Assembly: GCF_001411555.2 (NCBI RefSeq)
Contig: NC_049904.1
Coordinates: 27,603,370 to 27,667,369, forward strand
Origin: Juglans regia
Lineage: Eukaryota; Streptophyta; Magnoliopsida; Fagales; Juglandaceae
Direction: 5' to 3'
Length of the DNA stretch: 64,000 bases
Shown: one piece after another, positions 10,550-22,343 of the stretch
Position numbering within the stretch: the first letter of the stretch is position 1
Layout of the letters: the number at the start of each line of letters is the position of its first letter
Notes under the pieces: model-generated
Told to the model about the DNA's origin: nothing
Databases searched by the model: none
The model's input: the letters and a program-made list of their open reading frames with translations, nothing else
Translations under genes and position numbers: made by a program

Positions 10550-13500
10550 AGAAGTGGCGATAAGAATCAGCTGAAGCTGTATTCGTACTGGATCAGCTCT
10601 TGCTCCCACCGTGTTCGTATTGCTCTCAACTTGAAAGGTAGCGGACCATTCTTTCCAATTTTCTATCTGTTCAATTTGGTTTCCGTTTCAAATTGTTCGG
10701 ATCATTTTCATTTTTTTTAAAAAATTTATTAATGGATATTCGACTATTAATGCAAACTTCATCTAATATTTTATGTTTATCATTCACGGGATCGTAGTTA
10801 TTCTCTCATTGATCTTTTTTTTTTTTTTTTTTTTTTTTTCAATTCCATTTAATACATAGGATTAAATTATGAGTATAGAGCAGTTGACTTGCGGAAGGAC
10901 GAGCAATTCAGTCCAGGTGAGTTTTGCTTCTCATTTTTATTCATCTTAATATCCAAAATTACTCTCTGCATGTATTCTTTTTGTCAAACGCTTGAATGTA
11001 GGATATTGCTATGCATGCATTTCACAATTGCACCTTGTACAAATTCAACCTTACTATTACAATACAAAAATAAGAGGAAAACAACGTCCCACCTGAAACC
11101 ATTCTGATCTCTTTTGCTTTGTAGAGTTTTCAAAGCTCAATCCTGTTGGTACCGTGCCAGTGCTCGTGGATGGGGACTTCGTAGTTGCCGACTCTCTTGC
11201 CATCATAATGGTATATCTTTTTTAAGATTTTTAGTCATAATGGTATATCATTACCATGTTTTCACTATCTCTTGACCTTCTATCCTTAAATTCTCAAATC
11301 TTTCCTACCACGGTTCTTGTTCTACTTTGGAATGTGCACAGTATTTAGAAGAGAAATATCCTCAGTATCCATTGTTGCCTCAAGATCTTCAAAAACGAGG
11401 CATCAATTACCAGGTGATCTTGCATTTGGTTTGTCGATATTGATAATTATTAGCATATTTTGTGCTATAACGTAGTTTCTTAATCAGCTTCCCTTCTGCT
11501 CAAACTAATTATTTCAATACAGTGAAGTACAATTATTCATTAGTTGGTAAATTTAAGAACCCGTGTTCACTGATTTCTACATCTTACACTAAATGCTCTA
11601 GTTGAAAAATATAACATATGCTTGGCTGCTGGAGTTTTTATCTGAAATAAATATATGAGATTGTTACTTAGCATATATAGACACACACACAGATGCATAA
11701 ACATACGAGATCATTCCATCTATCCATGGTAGCATTCTGGCTAAAACTTCATGCAAATTGTCTGGAAGTAACTCCATTGCACACATTTCCGAGTGATTCA
11801 CAAATAGTTATGATCATACCATGAATAAACAAGGTGGTAGAAGTGGCTTTTCTTTTCTAGCACCGCTGATAATTTTCAAAGACATTTGGAAGTCATGTTA
11901 ACACATGGACGATGAGAAGCTTGAATAACAATGAATTGGGCATATTGGAGATCACTACACACCTTCATGGCCCATTGCGTTCTCTGGAATAAAAGGAACA
12001 GATAAGGGGCAAATGAAACCAATGGTTAGGATTTAAATTCTCTCTTCTAGAGAAGCGGTTGAGTTTGAATTTCCTTGGAATAGGTTCTCTTTGGAGTCAT
12101 TTCAGAAACACAAAACCAAAAAATATTCTCTCTTTGTATTTCTCTTTCAAAAATAAGAAATGCTTTCTCTGTCATCCCCCTTTTTGTATCCATGCTCCTT
12201 GAGCTTAAGGCTATACACGTGCTCTGTATGATAAAATGACTGCCCATGAGAAATTTTGAATTGAAGCTGGATCTTCAAATAGGAAATGCATTTTGGGTGG
12301 TTCTGGAATTTAGCATTGCTTGAAGTTTTAACATATTTATGGAAAAAGAATAGGTGCACAATTAAGATTAACAATCATATGCTCTGTTGAGTCCTATTCG
12401 ATAAATCATCTGTTTCAGCCATTTTCAAGACCTTAGTTACAGAAAAAACAAAAGCCTTCTAACTGGAGCTTCAATGTATAAACTCGCTAGGTTTTTGCAC
12501 GGTGAACTAACAGGTGATACTAGTACCAAAGAGGCATCTAAGAGATTAGCATTGGTCTATACATATGCATATGCAAAGTTATATTTGGATAATATGGTCC
12601 TAAAATCCTCCACATTGGCTCATGCATATCCAAATATTTAGCTACTTATGAATAGTGCTTATCCAAATTTGGATAACCACTATTCACCCTACAAATCATA
12701 TTTTAATAATTATTTCTCTCTCCTCCCACTCTCTCTCACACAATCCTTTCATTTTCTCCCTCCTTCAACAACAAAACAAACATTCACTTGCACATTTATT
12801 TTATTATTATAATATATTATATATTTTTTTTCATTTTATTATATTTTTAATATATTATTATTAAAAAATTATATTTTTTATTATTACATTTATATCATTA
12901 ATGTCAAATGTATGTAGTGGATATTAATTGTAAAATATATAAAAAAAAATTGATTTTAGCAAAAAAGTAATAATAATAAAATTTATTATTTTGTTTCAAA
13001 TATGCATAAGCTAATATGGAAATTTTGCTTGAATGACAAAATGGATATGCAAAAGAGGTAATTTTGCATATGCATATGCATAAACCAATGCTAATGCTCT
13101 AAGAAGGTTGGGCAGTTATTGACGATTCTACCCATGTTATTGTATTGTTATCTCTTCTCTGTCTCCTCCCACCGGCGTCATGATTTTCTTCAACTCCTTT
13201 AGCAAGTTAGGCTGGAACAATTCAAGGATTGACTACATATTTTTTGTGGAAACACCTTGTGTCTCACATGATGAATAACGGGATTTCTTTTTTACATGGT
13301 AGATAATATGTCACTACAATCCTTCTTTAGATTCATTTTCTCATCCAGACTTGAGGGGATAGATGCAGGAAGTAGTAATAATGGTTTGAGTTTACTGATG
13401 TAATCAGGCACAACTGTTTGTTCTGACGTATTTATTTTTCTTAATATTCACACATGTTTTGCAAGTATGTTTCAGATTCAGACACTGATGGGGTATCTTT

Positions 13501-15691
13501 TATTGCTGGATATTTAGGTGGCCAATATTGTTTCCTCAAGCATACAGCCTAATCAAATACCTCTATATCTGCGAGTGAGACTTCCGGTATATATCTGAGC
13601 AAGACTTTTGTGGTTATGTATCTATTTGTTAAAAATTTGATATGTTTGTTGGAGCATATATTATATTTTTTGGTGTTGCTGATTTCCCCTTTTTCAGAAA
13701 TACACCGAGAAAGTTGGTCCCTACGAGAGCCTTGCTTGGGCTAAATGCAGTATTGAAAAAGGCTTTACTGGTAAGCTTTCACAAGGCTGCCTCTGAAATT
13801 TAGACGTCACAACTGGAATTTAAATTGTGAAGTTACTGTCGCCCATGAACATGTACGTAGCAGACAATTTAAAAAAATATTTCTGTTATGTCAATCTTGC
13901 TTTTCTGGGGGCTTGTAAATTTATAATTAGAAATATGGGACTAGAGTTGTTGAATATGTTTTGGGTAATGGTTTCAGGCATGGATGATAGTCCAAGCATT
14001 ATCTACACTATAAACTGATGACAAGACAAATTCTGTCACACTGACTGTAAATTGATAAATCAAATACAGAGAGTTTGAGCAAGATAAAGTTGCAGATATC
14101 TCATAATAGTCTTAACTCTCTATGTTCTGTGACTAGTTTTTCGCTGCACCTAAAAGTTCAAGGGAGTTTGATGATCTACTAGAGTGGGGGATCCTACAAA
14201 CCATCCAAAATTGATTAGAGAGCATTTCTATTTGTTTCTTCTGACAGTCAGCTCAGGGTTCATATATCCATAGAGCAGTCATGATGGTACTTGGGGAGAA
14301 ATAAGTGCTGAATGTATGATTTTATTTTCTAGGATCGTCTTGATCTTTCTAAACCTGCTGGTTTTCTCACATTGGCAATGCCCATCATACGGGACATTTT
14401 TGTGTGCACAGTATCTGCTACTAAATAGCATTTTGGCCTTAATTTGATTATTATTTGTGTTTTTTTCAGCAATCGAAAAGTTGTTAAAAGACCATTCTGG
14501 AAGATATGCAACTGGAGATGAAGTTTTCCTGGTTTGGTTTCCTAATCCATCTGTCTATACCTATAGAGTGGCATGGATTATTCGCTATACACCGTGCAGA
14601 CATTGTATAGAGTCGGTTTTTGGAAGTTTCTACCAATATTATACTATTAAGTTGTTAAGAATCTTTTTTTTTTATCCCACTAGGGATTGGGAATAGAAGT
14701 GGGGCATGGGTTGACTAGGGTACTAATTTACTTTGAATATGCTGGTCCCTTGCCTTGAGCACACAATCATAAACCCTAAATCTGATTAACTAAATTTCAA
14801 ATTGGCTATCACCCGGAAAAGAAGGTGAAAAACGTGGATCTCTTTGAAAATTTCACTTTAGTACCAAAAATTCCAATTTCCTTGGGGTTCTTTGCGAATG
14901 AACAACAATCCTAAGTTGCTCAATCTTCTACAACCAAAGAAAGATTTTCTTTTACTGCTTGTAATGTTAATACAACCTTGTTATTGAGACCAAACTGCTA
15001 CCTTTCTGGCAGTAGAACAAAATATCTCTGAACCCACTCAATCCTTAGGGTAGCAATCTGAAAATCGTTCTTCTCCAAAAGCATGCATTCCAACTCAACT
15101 CTAAGTACTATGTTTTTGGCACAAGTATATGAAATTGTGTCGATGCCAGTCTCATAGCCTACATGTCATAGATGCAGGTTGCACAGTAGGGTAGAACTTC
15201 ACCTCCTAAGACATCACAGAACAGGAGCATGCATGGATTAGTTCATGAATTAAGGTATTTCTCAAAACATAATATAATGCAGTCACTATTGCATTGCAGG
15301 CAGATTTGTTTCTCGCGCCTCAGATTCATGCAGCAACTAATCGATTCCATGTCGACATGGTAGTGCTTGGCCTGTAAACTAGTGTGCTAGTTACATTAGG
15401 AAGCCAATACTCTTTCTGATTTATACCAATGGCTACAAAGTTTTTACTGTTTCTCCCTCATTCTTTTATGGTAACAACTATATCAGGTGGTCTTGAAATA
15501 TAGGGCCTGCATGAGTCCATTTCTCTCCGTATCTGCTGATTGGTTATTTCTTTTTCCTTCCTTTTTTAAATTTTATTCTGCAGACTCAGTTCCCTCTTTT
15601 ATCCCGGTTGGATGAGGCATACAATGAAACCCCAGCTTTCCGAGATACTACTCCAGAAAAGCAGCCGGATGCTCCTGCAAAAGCTAGTTAA
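10333..15691 (+). CDS. GSTZ: Glutathione S-transferase zeta class / maleylacetoacetate isomerase
   Basis: This is a cytosolic GST-fold enzyme. The zeta class isomerises maleylacetoacetate to fumarylacetoacetate in tyrosine breakdown, with glutathione as cofactor. Ten coding exons, all with GT-AG borders and consistent phase, are: 10333-10335, 10538-10637, 10860-10916, 11125-11210, 11342-11413, 13518-13574, 13698-13770, 14470-14531, 15300-15359 and 15584-15691. They give 225 aa, against about 220 for the family. The start was chosen because an in-frame stop lies just before exon 2, and the only phase-0 start is the ATG that ends exon 1. The N-terminal thioredoxin-fold domain has [15 protein letters not shown], with the catalytic SSC, and [24 protein letters not shown] for glutathione binding. 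The helical domain has [29 protein letters not shown] and the usual ending PEKQPDAP. One oddity is that the position before SSC is Ile, where SYWRSSC is normal. A MITE sits in the 2.1-kb intron 5. Confidence 0.93.
12547..13100. mobile_element. MITE-like element, family C, in GSTZ intron 5
   Basis: It has long terminal inverted repeats. The left end reads TTAGCATTGGTCTATACATATGCATATGC and the right end, near 13068-13096, reads GCATATGCATATGCATAAACCAATGCTAA. The interior is AT-rich and non-coding, with CATATCCAAATATTTAGCTACTTATGAATAGT. A second copy with the same interior motifs, inverted relative to this one, lies at about 48142-48650. Confidence 0.7.
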
Positions 15692-16018
15692 TCAATGGGC
15701 TGAGTTCTGTTGAAACATTTCAGAATGTCATGCCTTCTGAGTAGGAGGAAGTTCCCTCTACCAAGCCTAGATTGTCATGCATTCTTTAAACATCTGACAA
15801 TGTATTCTCGAATATGCTCTAGGTATACATGGGAATTTAAAATCTATCAATCATCCGCCAGTTGGATTCGACGATTCGTAGCTCAGCATTTTCTTTGATT
15901 AAAATTGTCTGGGAGTTCCAAAGCAAAAACTAAAGTTGGATGAAAACAGGATGATCGATACAATGAAGTAAGTTGTCACATTGGCTAAGAATGGCCACAC
16001 AAAACGCGTTTTTTAAGC
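15692..16018 (+). other. GSTZ 3' untranslated region and short spacer
   Basis: This stretch follows the GSTZ stop codon and has no long ORF of its own. The small ORF at 15710-15898 has no recognisable domain. It probably contains the 3' UTR, but no unambiguous polyadenylation signal could be picked. Confidence 0.4.
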
Positions 16019-16059
16019 TCACTTTTTCATGCTAAACTCAAGGCTCTGCATTGCCTTTT

Positions 16060-17000
16060 TGAAAATGTGGGTGGGTAACAATGCCCTTAAATGTTTGCCA
16101 ATCAACCATCTCATCATGCAACTCGATCGCCTCCTCCAGACCGCAATTCGTTCTGGAATGGGTAAGTTGTGCATGTTATGGAATTGGCAACAATGCCACG
16201 AACGACAATCATCTTCATTACATCTTTTGCATGTTGGAAACACCCAAACTTGCAAAAGAAGTTGATTAAATATGTTGCAAGTGACTGTCTTCTCTCAATC
16301 CCCCCACCTTTCTTCTTTCTGAAAGCATCAAAATGCCTCATCAGCCTTCGCACCGAGGAGCCATTTATCAAAGTACTATACAGTATGGCATCAAGTAAGC
16401 CCGCCCTTTGTAAAACCTCCACTTAATATTTTAGCAACACTCAATATAAGAGTGTTGTGTATAACCAAGTTGCGATTTCTTCCACCTGTCATTTTGTCAT
16501 AAACTTGAACTGTACGCTCTACATTCCCTTCCAAGCAGAACCCATCAATTAAACTGTATGTAAACAAGGTCATGGATTAAACCATGAACAAACATACAGC
16601 CCAGTAGTTGCTTGGCTCCGGCTAGATTTTTGTTTCTACACATGTAATTGATATGAATAATGTGAGAAAGCTGCATTGAGGTTCTTTTCCGTAATCTGGT
16701 TAGTTTATGGGCATCAATGATCACTCACATCCATTTCTGCAAAACCCCTTTATGGGGATGGAGTAGGAGAATTGATAAGGGATATATGCCTATCAAACAT
16801 GTCAGACAATAGCAAAGACGCTCCCTCCATATCTCCAATAGTATTAGGAATCAAGCCCATTTCAACCATTTCATTACACAACTTAAAAGCCTCTGAATAC
16901 GACGGAACGACATATTCAAAATTACGTGATCTGATTTTATATGCTGCCTGCAGAAATAGTTTACCGACCGCATAACAATTCATTCTTGTGTGTAGCGTGT
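16060..17000 (-). pseudogene. Pentatricopeptide repeat (PPR) protein gene remnant
   Basis: Minus-strand fragments in different frames carry PPR helices. These are YSEAFKLCNEMVEMGLIPN and GDMEGASLLLSDMFDR (about 16983-16780), then TYSLIDGFCLEGNVERTVQVYDKM with NLVIHNTLI (about 16573-16430), then LLDAILYSTLINGSSVRRLMRHF and LINFFCKFGCFQHAKDVMKMIV (about 16422-16160). PPR proteins bind organellar RNA through tandem 35-residue repeats, and intact plant members are usually one long exon. Here stops and frame changes break the series, and no N-terminal targeting region is visible. It lies between GSTZ and the GON4-like pseudogene, which is also broken. Confidence 0.8.
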
Positions 17001-20000
17001 GGAGCTATGTCTCCCGAACGACATAGTACGGCCGCTCAAATCAATCGGTAGATCTCACTTCCCTTCCACCATACCATATAAGTTTCATTCTCTCTCCTGC
17101 ATACCCCCCATCTTTCAAATTTGCATGCATACCCACCTCCACCAAATCAAGCCCGCTGTTCTTGGCCAGTCAAAAAAAGTTCACCAGACAAGGCTAAGCT
17201 GGCCCCTCTACTTCCACTCTGTCCCCTTTCGCTTGTGATTGGGTTCCCAACATCCAAGGAAGAACTACCAACCGCCATTAGTATATACAGATTAGTAATC
17301 AAACAAAACTATCTTTACCATGACCGCCGCAGCTTCCAAAAGCCAGTGCTACATCCAAACTTGTATTCGTTCTGCATGCACACTTCCTAGGTTTTTTTCA
17401 ATATGGGAACAAGAGGACCAAGGCTAAGCTGTCGTGCCATATCTATAGCATGTTTCTGCAGAGTAACATCATTTGTGCTTCGTTTCTTCTTCTTGCAAGA
17501 TCTGATAGGACGACACGAAGACAAACTTTTGGTTGCAGGACCTTCACCAATAGTCTTTTCTTCCTGATTAGTGTTTGTGTTCAAAAGACAATCTGGTGCA
17601 CATGAATCTAAACTTAACCATGAAGAATTACTTGTATCATCCTTCCCTAGATTAGACAAACCCAACTCTAGCAAACATACCCTTGGTTCACATATTTTAT
17701 CACTGCTAGAAGCAACTATCTCTTGATTTTCCAAAGGGGTATTCTGGCCGTCCTATTAAGAAGAGAACAGAAAATTTGAGAACAAACTTTAAAAGGAATA
17801 CAAAATCTTAACCAGAATAATAATTAGCTTCCCTACCAAAAAGAAAAGATACGTCTATATTGGGTGAATAAAAAGAAATAATGGGACACTTAAAACTAAG
17901 AGAACAGACCAATGTCAAGATGATATGAACCTAACAATCAAGGAAAAGTACTAGTCACATCTGTGCTATAACTCCCAAGAGACCGAACTAACCCAAGAAT
18001 TACATATAAAGCCTAGTTTCACTTAATAAGTAGCTAGCGTGAGTCTTAGCACTCATAACTACCTTTATAACTTATCACTTTTGCTTGAGTTATTCATTTT
18101 CCCAATGTTGAAATGGGGCGTAATATTAATGAATCAAGGAAAGCTCAAGCTACATCTGAGTATATACTCCACAAGTCAATGTTACAATTAGAAACCTTTG
18201 GAATCATATAAACTGCACAAACTTCTCCCTCCCAAACAATATGAGATACCATTCATCCCCCTCTCATGCTAAATCCAAGTGATCTCCTATGTTCTTGTCA
18301 AGATATTCCGTTGTAGGTGGCACAACTCCAATCTCACACTTCTGGTATATGGAAATGCCTCTGGCTATGTATAACAACATAATTTGATTTAGGTCAGAGT
18401 ATAAAATATAGAAGTCCTAAAAAATGAAAGTGATTATTGATCTCAAAACATAAGGCATGAGTGTGATATGATTAATCAAAACAATGCACAGGCAAAAAAT
18501 GTGCTGATTATCATTTTCAAGAAAACTGCCTCTACAATTGGGAGAAATGGTAAAACGGTGCCTGGGATAGGAGCCTAGGAGTAATCTCAGGTTTCAATCT
18601 TTGCCTAAAAGAAAATGGAACTATGACAGTTGGATATTGATGTAATGCAAACTATCCAGACAGGATACAATCATGCTATATATTAATAAATACAACTAAA
18701 ATTAAAAAATCATGGTATGTGGGCAACTCATTATGTCAATCTAAAAGAATAAACGAACTTAGATAGGCAGAACGGCAAAAAGAATATGCAACAGATTTAA
18801 GAATAGATTCTTGCGTACGACCATTTCATGAGAAACAATTTACTAGATTTCTTCTTTTGTGGGCAGGTGGGGTAGTGTGTGGGGGAGGGAAGGAGGGAAG
18901 GAGGGAATAAGTATGAAACGTTCAAACTATCAAAGGTCAGAGTTCATGTTGGAACACCACAACTATAAATAAAACAAAATTCAGCTGCAACAAAAAGAAT
19001 TAGAAGCACACAAAATAAAATAAAAAAAGGTCATGCTTCTCATTACTCAAAAGAAAGAGTAGAATCACCTTATCTTGCATCTCGACAATTTGTTCACAGC
19101 CTGATCCATCCTCTCCTTCAGAATCAGCCATCTCCTCACACTCGAACTCTACATGTTCTTCAGTTTCTTCTTCAGAGTCACTCAACTCTTCCTGTTCCAT
19201 CACAATCTCTGGATTTGACTGGTCACCAATATCATCCATGTTGTATCTGCTGATGCTATTACTTGGTATTGCCAATCCATGGCCACCTGAAACAAGATTG
19301 GTACTAACTGTGGAACAATTATCACCTTGCTCATAATGTGGGCAGTCGGCATTTTGGGTTCTAGTTGTGGCTGCTGAAATTACCGACATTGTTGGATTAT
19401 GTGCTGTCACATCACTGCTTTCCACAGCTTTCTCCCTTCTGGATGTCATATGACCTTGCTCCTTTCTCGACGTATAACTTAGGTGGATCTCCAAGTCCAG
19501 TTCACTAGCTTTCTCGGTAGGGCTTTGAGGATTAGGACCAGAGGCCAGTCCACAACTTACTAGTGAGTCGGTCTGTACAGCATCAGGAGTATTTTGAAGT
19601 GGAGCAGATTTTCCTTCCAAACCAACAGAGGTGTGCAGTTGAGCAGGCAGATGCGGAATCAGTATATATCTCATCAGTTCTTTGTAGCAGTGGATGGAAG
19701 TCCATGCCAGAAGATACTGAAGTAAAATCCTTTGACTTCAATGATTGATTGAAACACTCAACATTGCTTTCTAGGTGAGGATTATGAAAGAGGTTTAGGT
19801 TCAACTGAGGTCGAGTTTCTGACAAGAAACTGAAAGAAGTAGAAGTACTGGAGCTGGAGTTCAAATGACAATGGTGCAGATATCCATCGTCAGGGGCCTG
19901 GAACAGAAAAGGATGCAACTGAAGATCGGAATCAGAGCATCTTTCCTCCAGAACACATTTATCCTTAACAACTTCAGATTCTTCAGGAACTGAATGCGAA

Positions 20001-20205
20001 ACATTTTCTTGCAGTGGGCTACTTTTGTTCTGTACCAATGTTACTGAATCGGTAGTTCCCAACTTCACAGCATGAATATTTCGAGAAACCACGTCTTCAA
20101 TTCAAGAATTACCAATACCACCTCCAGCAGCAGAAACCTTAGTAGATGCTCCAAACTGATGGCCTTTGAAGTCTGTCTGAGAGACTATACGAACAGACCA
20201 TGGAA

Positions 20206-20210
20206 GATTC
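20206..20210. repeat. Left target-site duplication of the LTR retrotransposon
   Basis: GATTC directly precedes the TGTCAAAACC start of the first LTR. The same GATTC follows the second LTR at 28475-28479. Five bases is the usual duplication for Ty3/gypsy integrases. Confidence 0.95.
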
Positions 20211-21761
20211 TGTCAAAACCCCAAGGCAGGAGACCACGGGCCATGCCTTGACAAGCACCCTGTCATGCCCAGACAACCCATCAGAGACTCTGTTGGCATG
20301 GCTTGATTGTCCACAGACCAAGCCCTTGGAGAATGCTAGGCCACGGTCACCCTCAAGAAAGTAGCGCACAGTCAGTGCGCACGCGCGAGCGAGGTTGTCA
20401 CACCCTGCTCAGTGCGCGGCCAGACTGCACACACGCCTAGTGAGCGCGCACGCATGGGCTACGTGCACACACCGCCCACATGCATGGCATGTGCATGAGC
20501 ACAGCACGCATGCATGGCTTGGGCGCCAACGCAGCGCGCACATGCACAACCAACTTGGAATTGACGGCGTGGCTGCCCAACAGGCTTACGCAGGCTGGCA
20601 AGCCGCTCAACGCCCTGGCCTTGGCCAGGGCCATGCCGACCAACGCCCAGGCCACACGGTCTGGGCCATGCTGTTCAACACCCAGGCACCATTAGCCTTG
20701 GCCATGCGGACCAACGCTCAGGCCCCACTGGCCTGGGCCATGCAGTAGCCTACCACACTCAAGGCCACCATGGTTCAACCCAGCATCACACCAACAACGC
20801 CCAGCCCACACAATCTGGGCCACACATGCAGGGACCAAGGACCAGCCAGGGCTAACCCAGCAGGCCAACCTGAAGACCCACGCACATCAGCAAGCGGCCC
20901 ATGCCGTGGGCTCATCTAGGCCACCCATGGCTCACCAACGGCATGAGACCTCAACCAAGAGGCGTGGAACCAGCAACTGTTATCTTCTTTGTAATTATTA
21001 TTATTTGAATGTTAGTATAAATATGGCACTAGGCCATTGCATTTTGATATCTTTGAACATTTGGACAATTGACTTGTAAGCTTTGAAGGCACTGACATGC
21101 TCTGACACTTAGGCTCCATTGGGTGCAATACATGAATCCCAAAGGAGAAGGTTAACCCTGTGCAATTCGTGAATCAGGGTAACCCATTGCTATCTTTATT
21201 TTCCCTATGTTAATGCAATTATGAGGTATTTCAGTATCTTGGTTTGTTGTCTATTGCATTACATTCCTCTTTGCTTGCTGATCATTTTGCTCTACTCGAG
21301 TGGAACAACACGTAAGCCAGCCACAAGTAGCCCTTGAAGGGGGCTTAGCCTGCACCAGGCCACCATAGTCGAGTTGGAGCAAGGACAGGGACAAGGACAA
21401 GCACAGCAGTGTGCTAACTGTCCAAGCCACACGCCCAAACTTAGACACTTGTCCAGCCATAACCACCTCCCTACTTTGCAGGAAGTAACCGCAAGCATCA
21501 GAAACTGTCTTAGTCAACCACCCATTTAGCCAACCCACAACCAACCACCCACTTAACCGCTTAAAACCGCCCAACTGCTTTGCACATGCATGCACGCCCA
21601 CCAGCATTTCGCCCAGAAACATCCTTTGAACACTCATCCAAGTTAATCCAACACCATCCATAGCCATCACCGTCAAGCAAGTGGCAGATCATGTTGGTCA
21701 TCATGGCACAAGGAAGGGCGCAGCAGCTTGGTGTCTAGGGTCGTGACCGAGGTCCCTATCA
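20211..21761 (+). repeat. 5' long terminal repeat
   Basis: It is 1551 bp, starting TGTCAAAACCCCAAGGCAGG and ending GGTCCCTATCA. A TATA-box-like AGTATAAATATGG at about 21014-21026 marks the likely LTR promoter. The first half is GC-rich, with repeated GCACACACGC/CATGCATGG words that create long spurious ORFs on both strands. Confidence 0.95.
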
Positions 21762-21763
21762 CC

Positions 21764-21785
21764 AAATTGGTGCTTTCATTGAGAG
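21764..21785 (+). other. Primer binding site candidate
   Basis: Just inside the 5' LTR, after a short CCAAAT spacer, comes TTGGTGCTTTCATTGAGAGC. It contains the TGG expected to pair with a tRNA 3' CCA end. Position fits a retroelement primer binding site, but I could not identify the tRNA. Confidence 0.6.
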
Positions 21786-21897
21786 CAGCCACGTGCTTGA
21801 AGATTCGAGAGAGGTTCTCACTTCTCTACAGAGGTAGGCAACCCATCATTCATTCTTTGTGAGTTTGGTTGGGGGATCCACGGAGGATTCCGACATT

Positions 21898-22199
21898 GTT
21901 CCAACCTTGGGTCCTTCACCTTCGAGGGTGATCGACCCCAACCACGATCTGTGAGTCCTACCTTGGGTTGCTCACGTTCTTGCGTGGCAACCGCTCCAAA
22001 CCTATCTACTCCGACCTCTTCCTTAACCCCCAAACTTCACAATTCCAAAGCAACAACAACAACATTAGGGTTAAGGAAGAGGTCAGAGTAGATAGGTTTG
22101 GAACGGTTGCCACGCAAGAACGTGAGCAACCCAAGGTAGGACTCACAGATCGTGGTTGGGGTCGATCACCCTCGAAGGTGAAGGACCCAAGGTTGGAAC
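21898..22199. repeat. 132-bp inverted repeat in the retroelement leader
   Basis: The left arm 21898-22029 (GTTCCAACCTTGGG...CTTAACCC) and right arm 22068-22199 (GGGTTAAGG...GGTTGGAAC) are reverse complements over 132 bp. I count two mismatches (near 22009/22085 and 21995/22103). The 38-nt loop 22030-22067 contains CAACAACAACAAC. It lies between the primer binding site and the gag start, so element RNA could fold into a long hairpin. Confidence 0.93.
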
Positions 22200-22343
22200 T
22201 TCAATCTCCATCAACAGCCCACTGTTCCCATTCGTGACTGTCAGTTTGCAAGCATAAGCCGATCGTGTGGGGCAATTCACAAGCCACACAGTAGTGATAC
22301 TCAGTTTGCAAGCCTAAGCCAACAGTTGCGAGAGTAAGTTAGC

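Noticed and set aside
10281..10574. 97-codon ORF reading through the first GSTZ intron
   Set aside because: It starts from a non-ATG codon, contains intronic (TA)n/(TG)n sequence and is out of frame with the GST coding sequence.
20395..20748. Long ORFs on both strands in the first LTR (and 26848-27408 in the second) rich in His, Ala and Thr
   Set aside because: They are products of GC-rich repeated words (CATGCATGG, GCACACAC) in LTR DNA. They lack domains and differ between the two LTRs.
21818..22237. Near-identical peptides on opposite strands (EEVGVDRFGAVATQEREQPKV-like)
   Set aside because: They arise from the inverted repeat at 21898-22199, which gives the same sequence on both strands, not from two genes.
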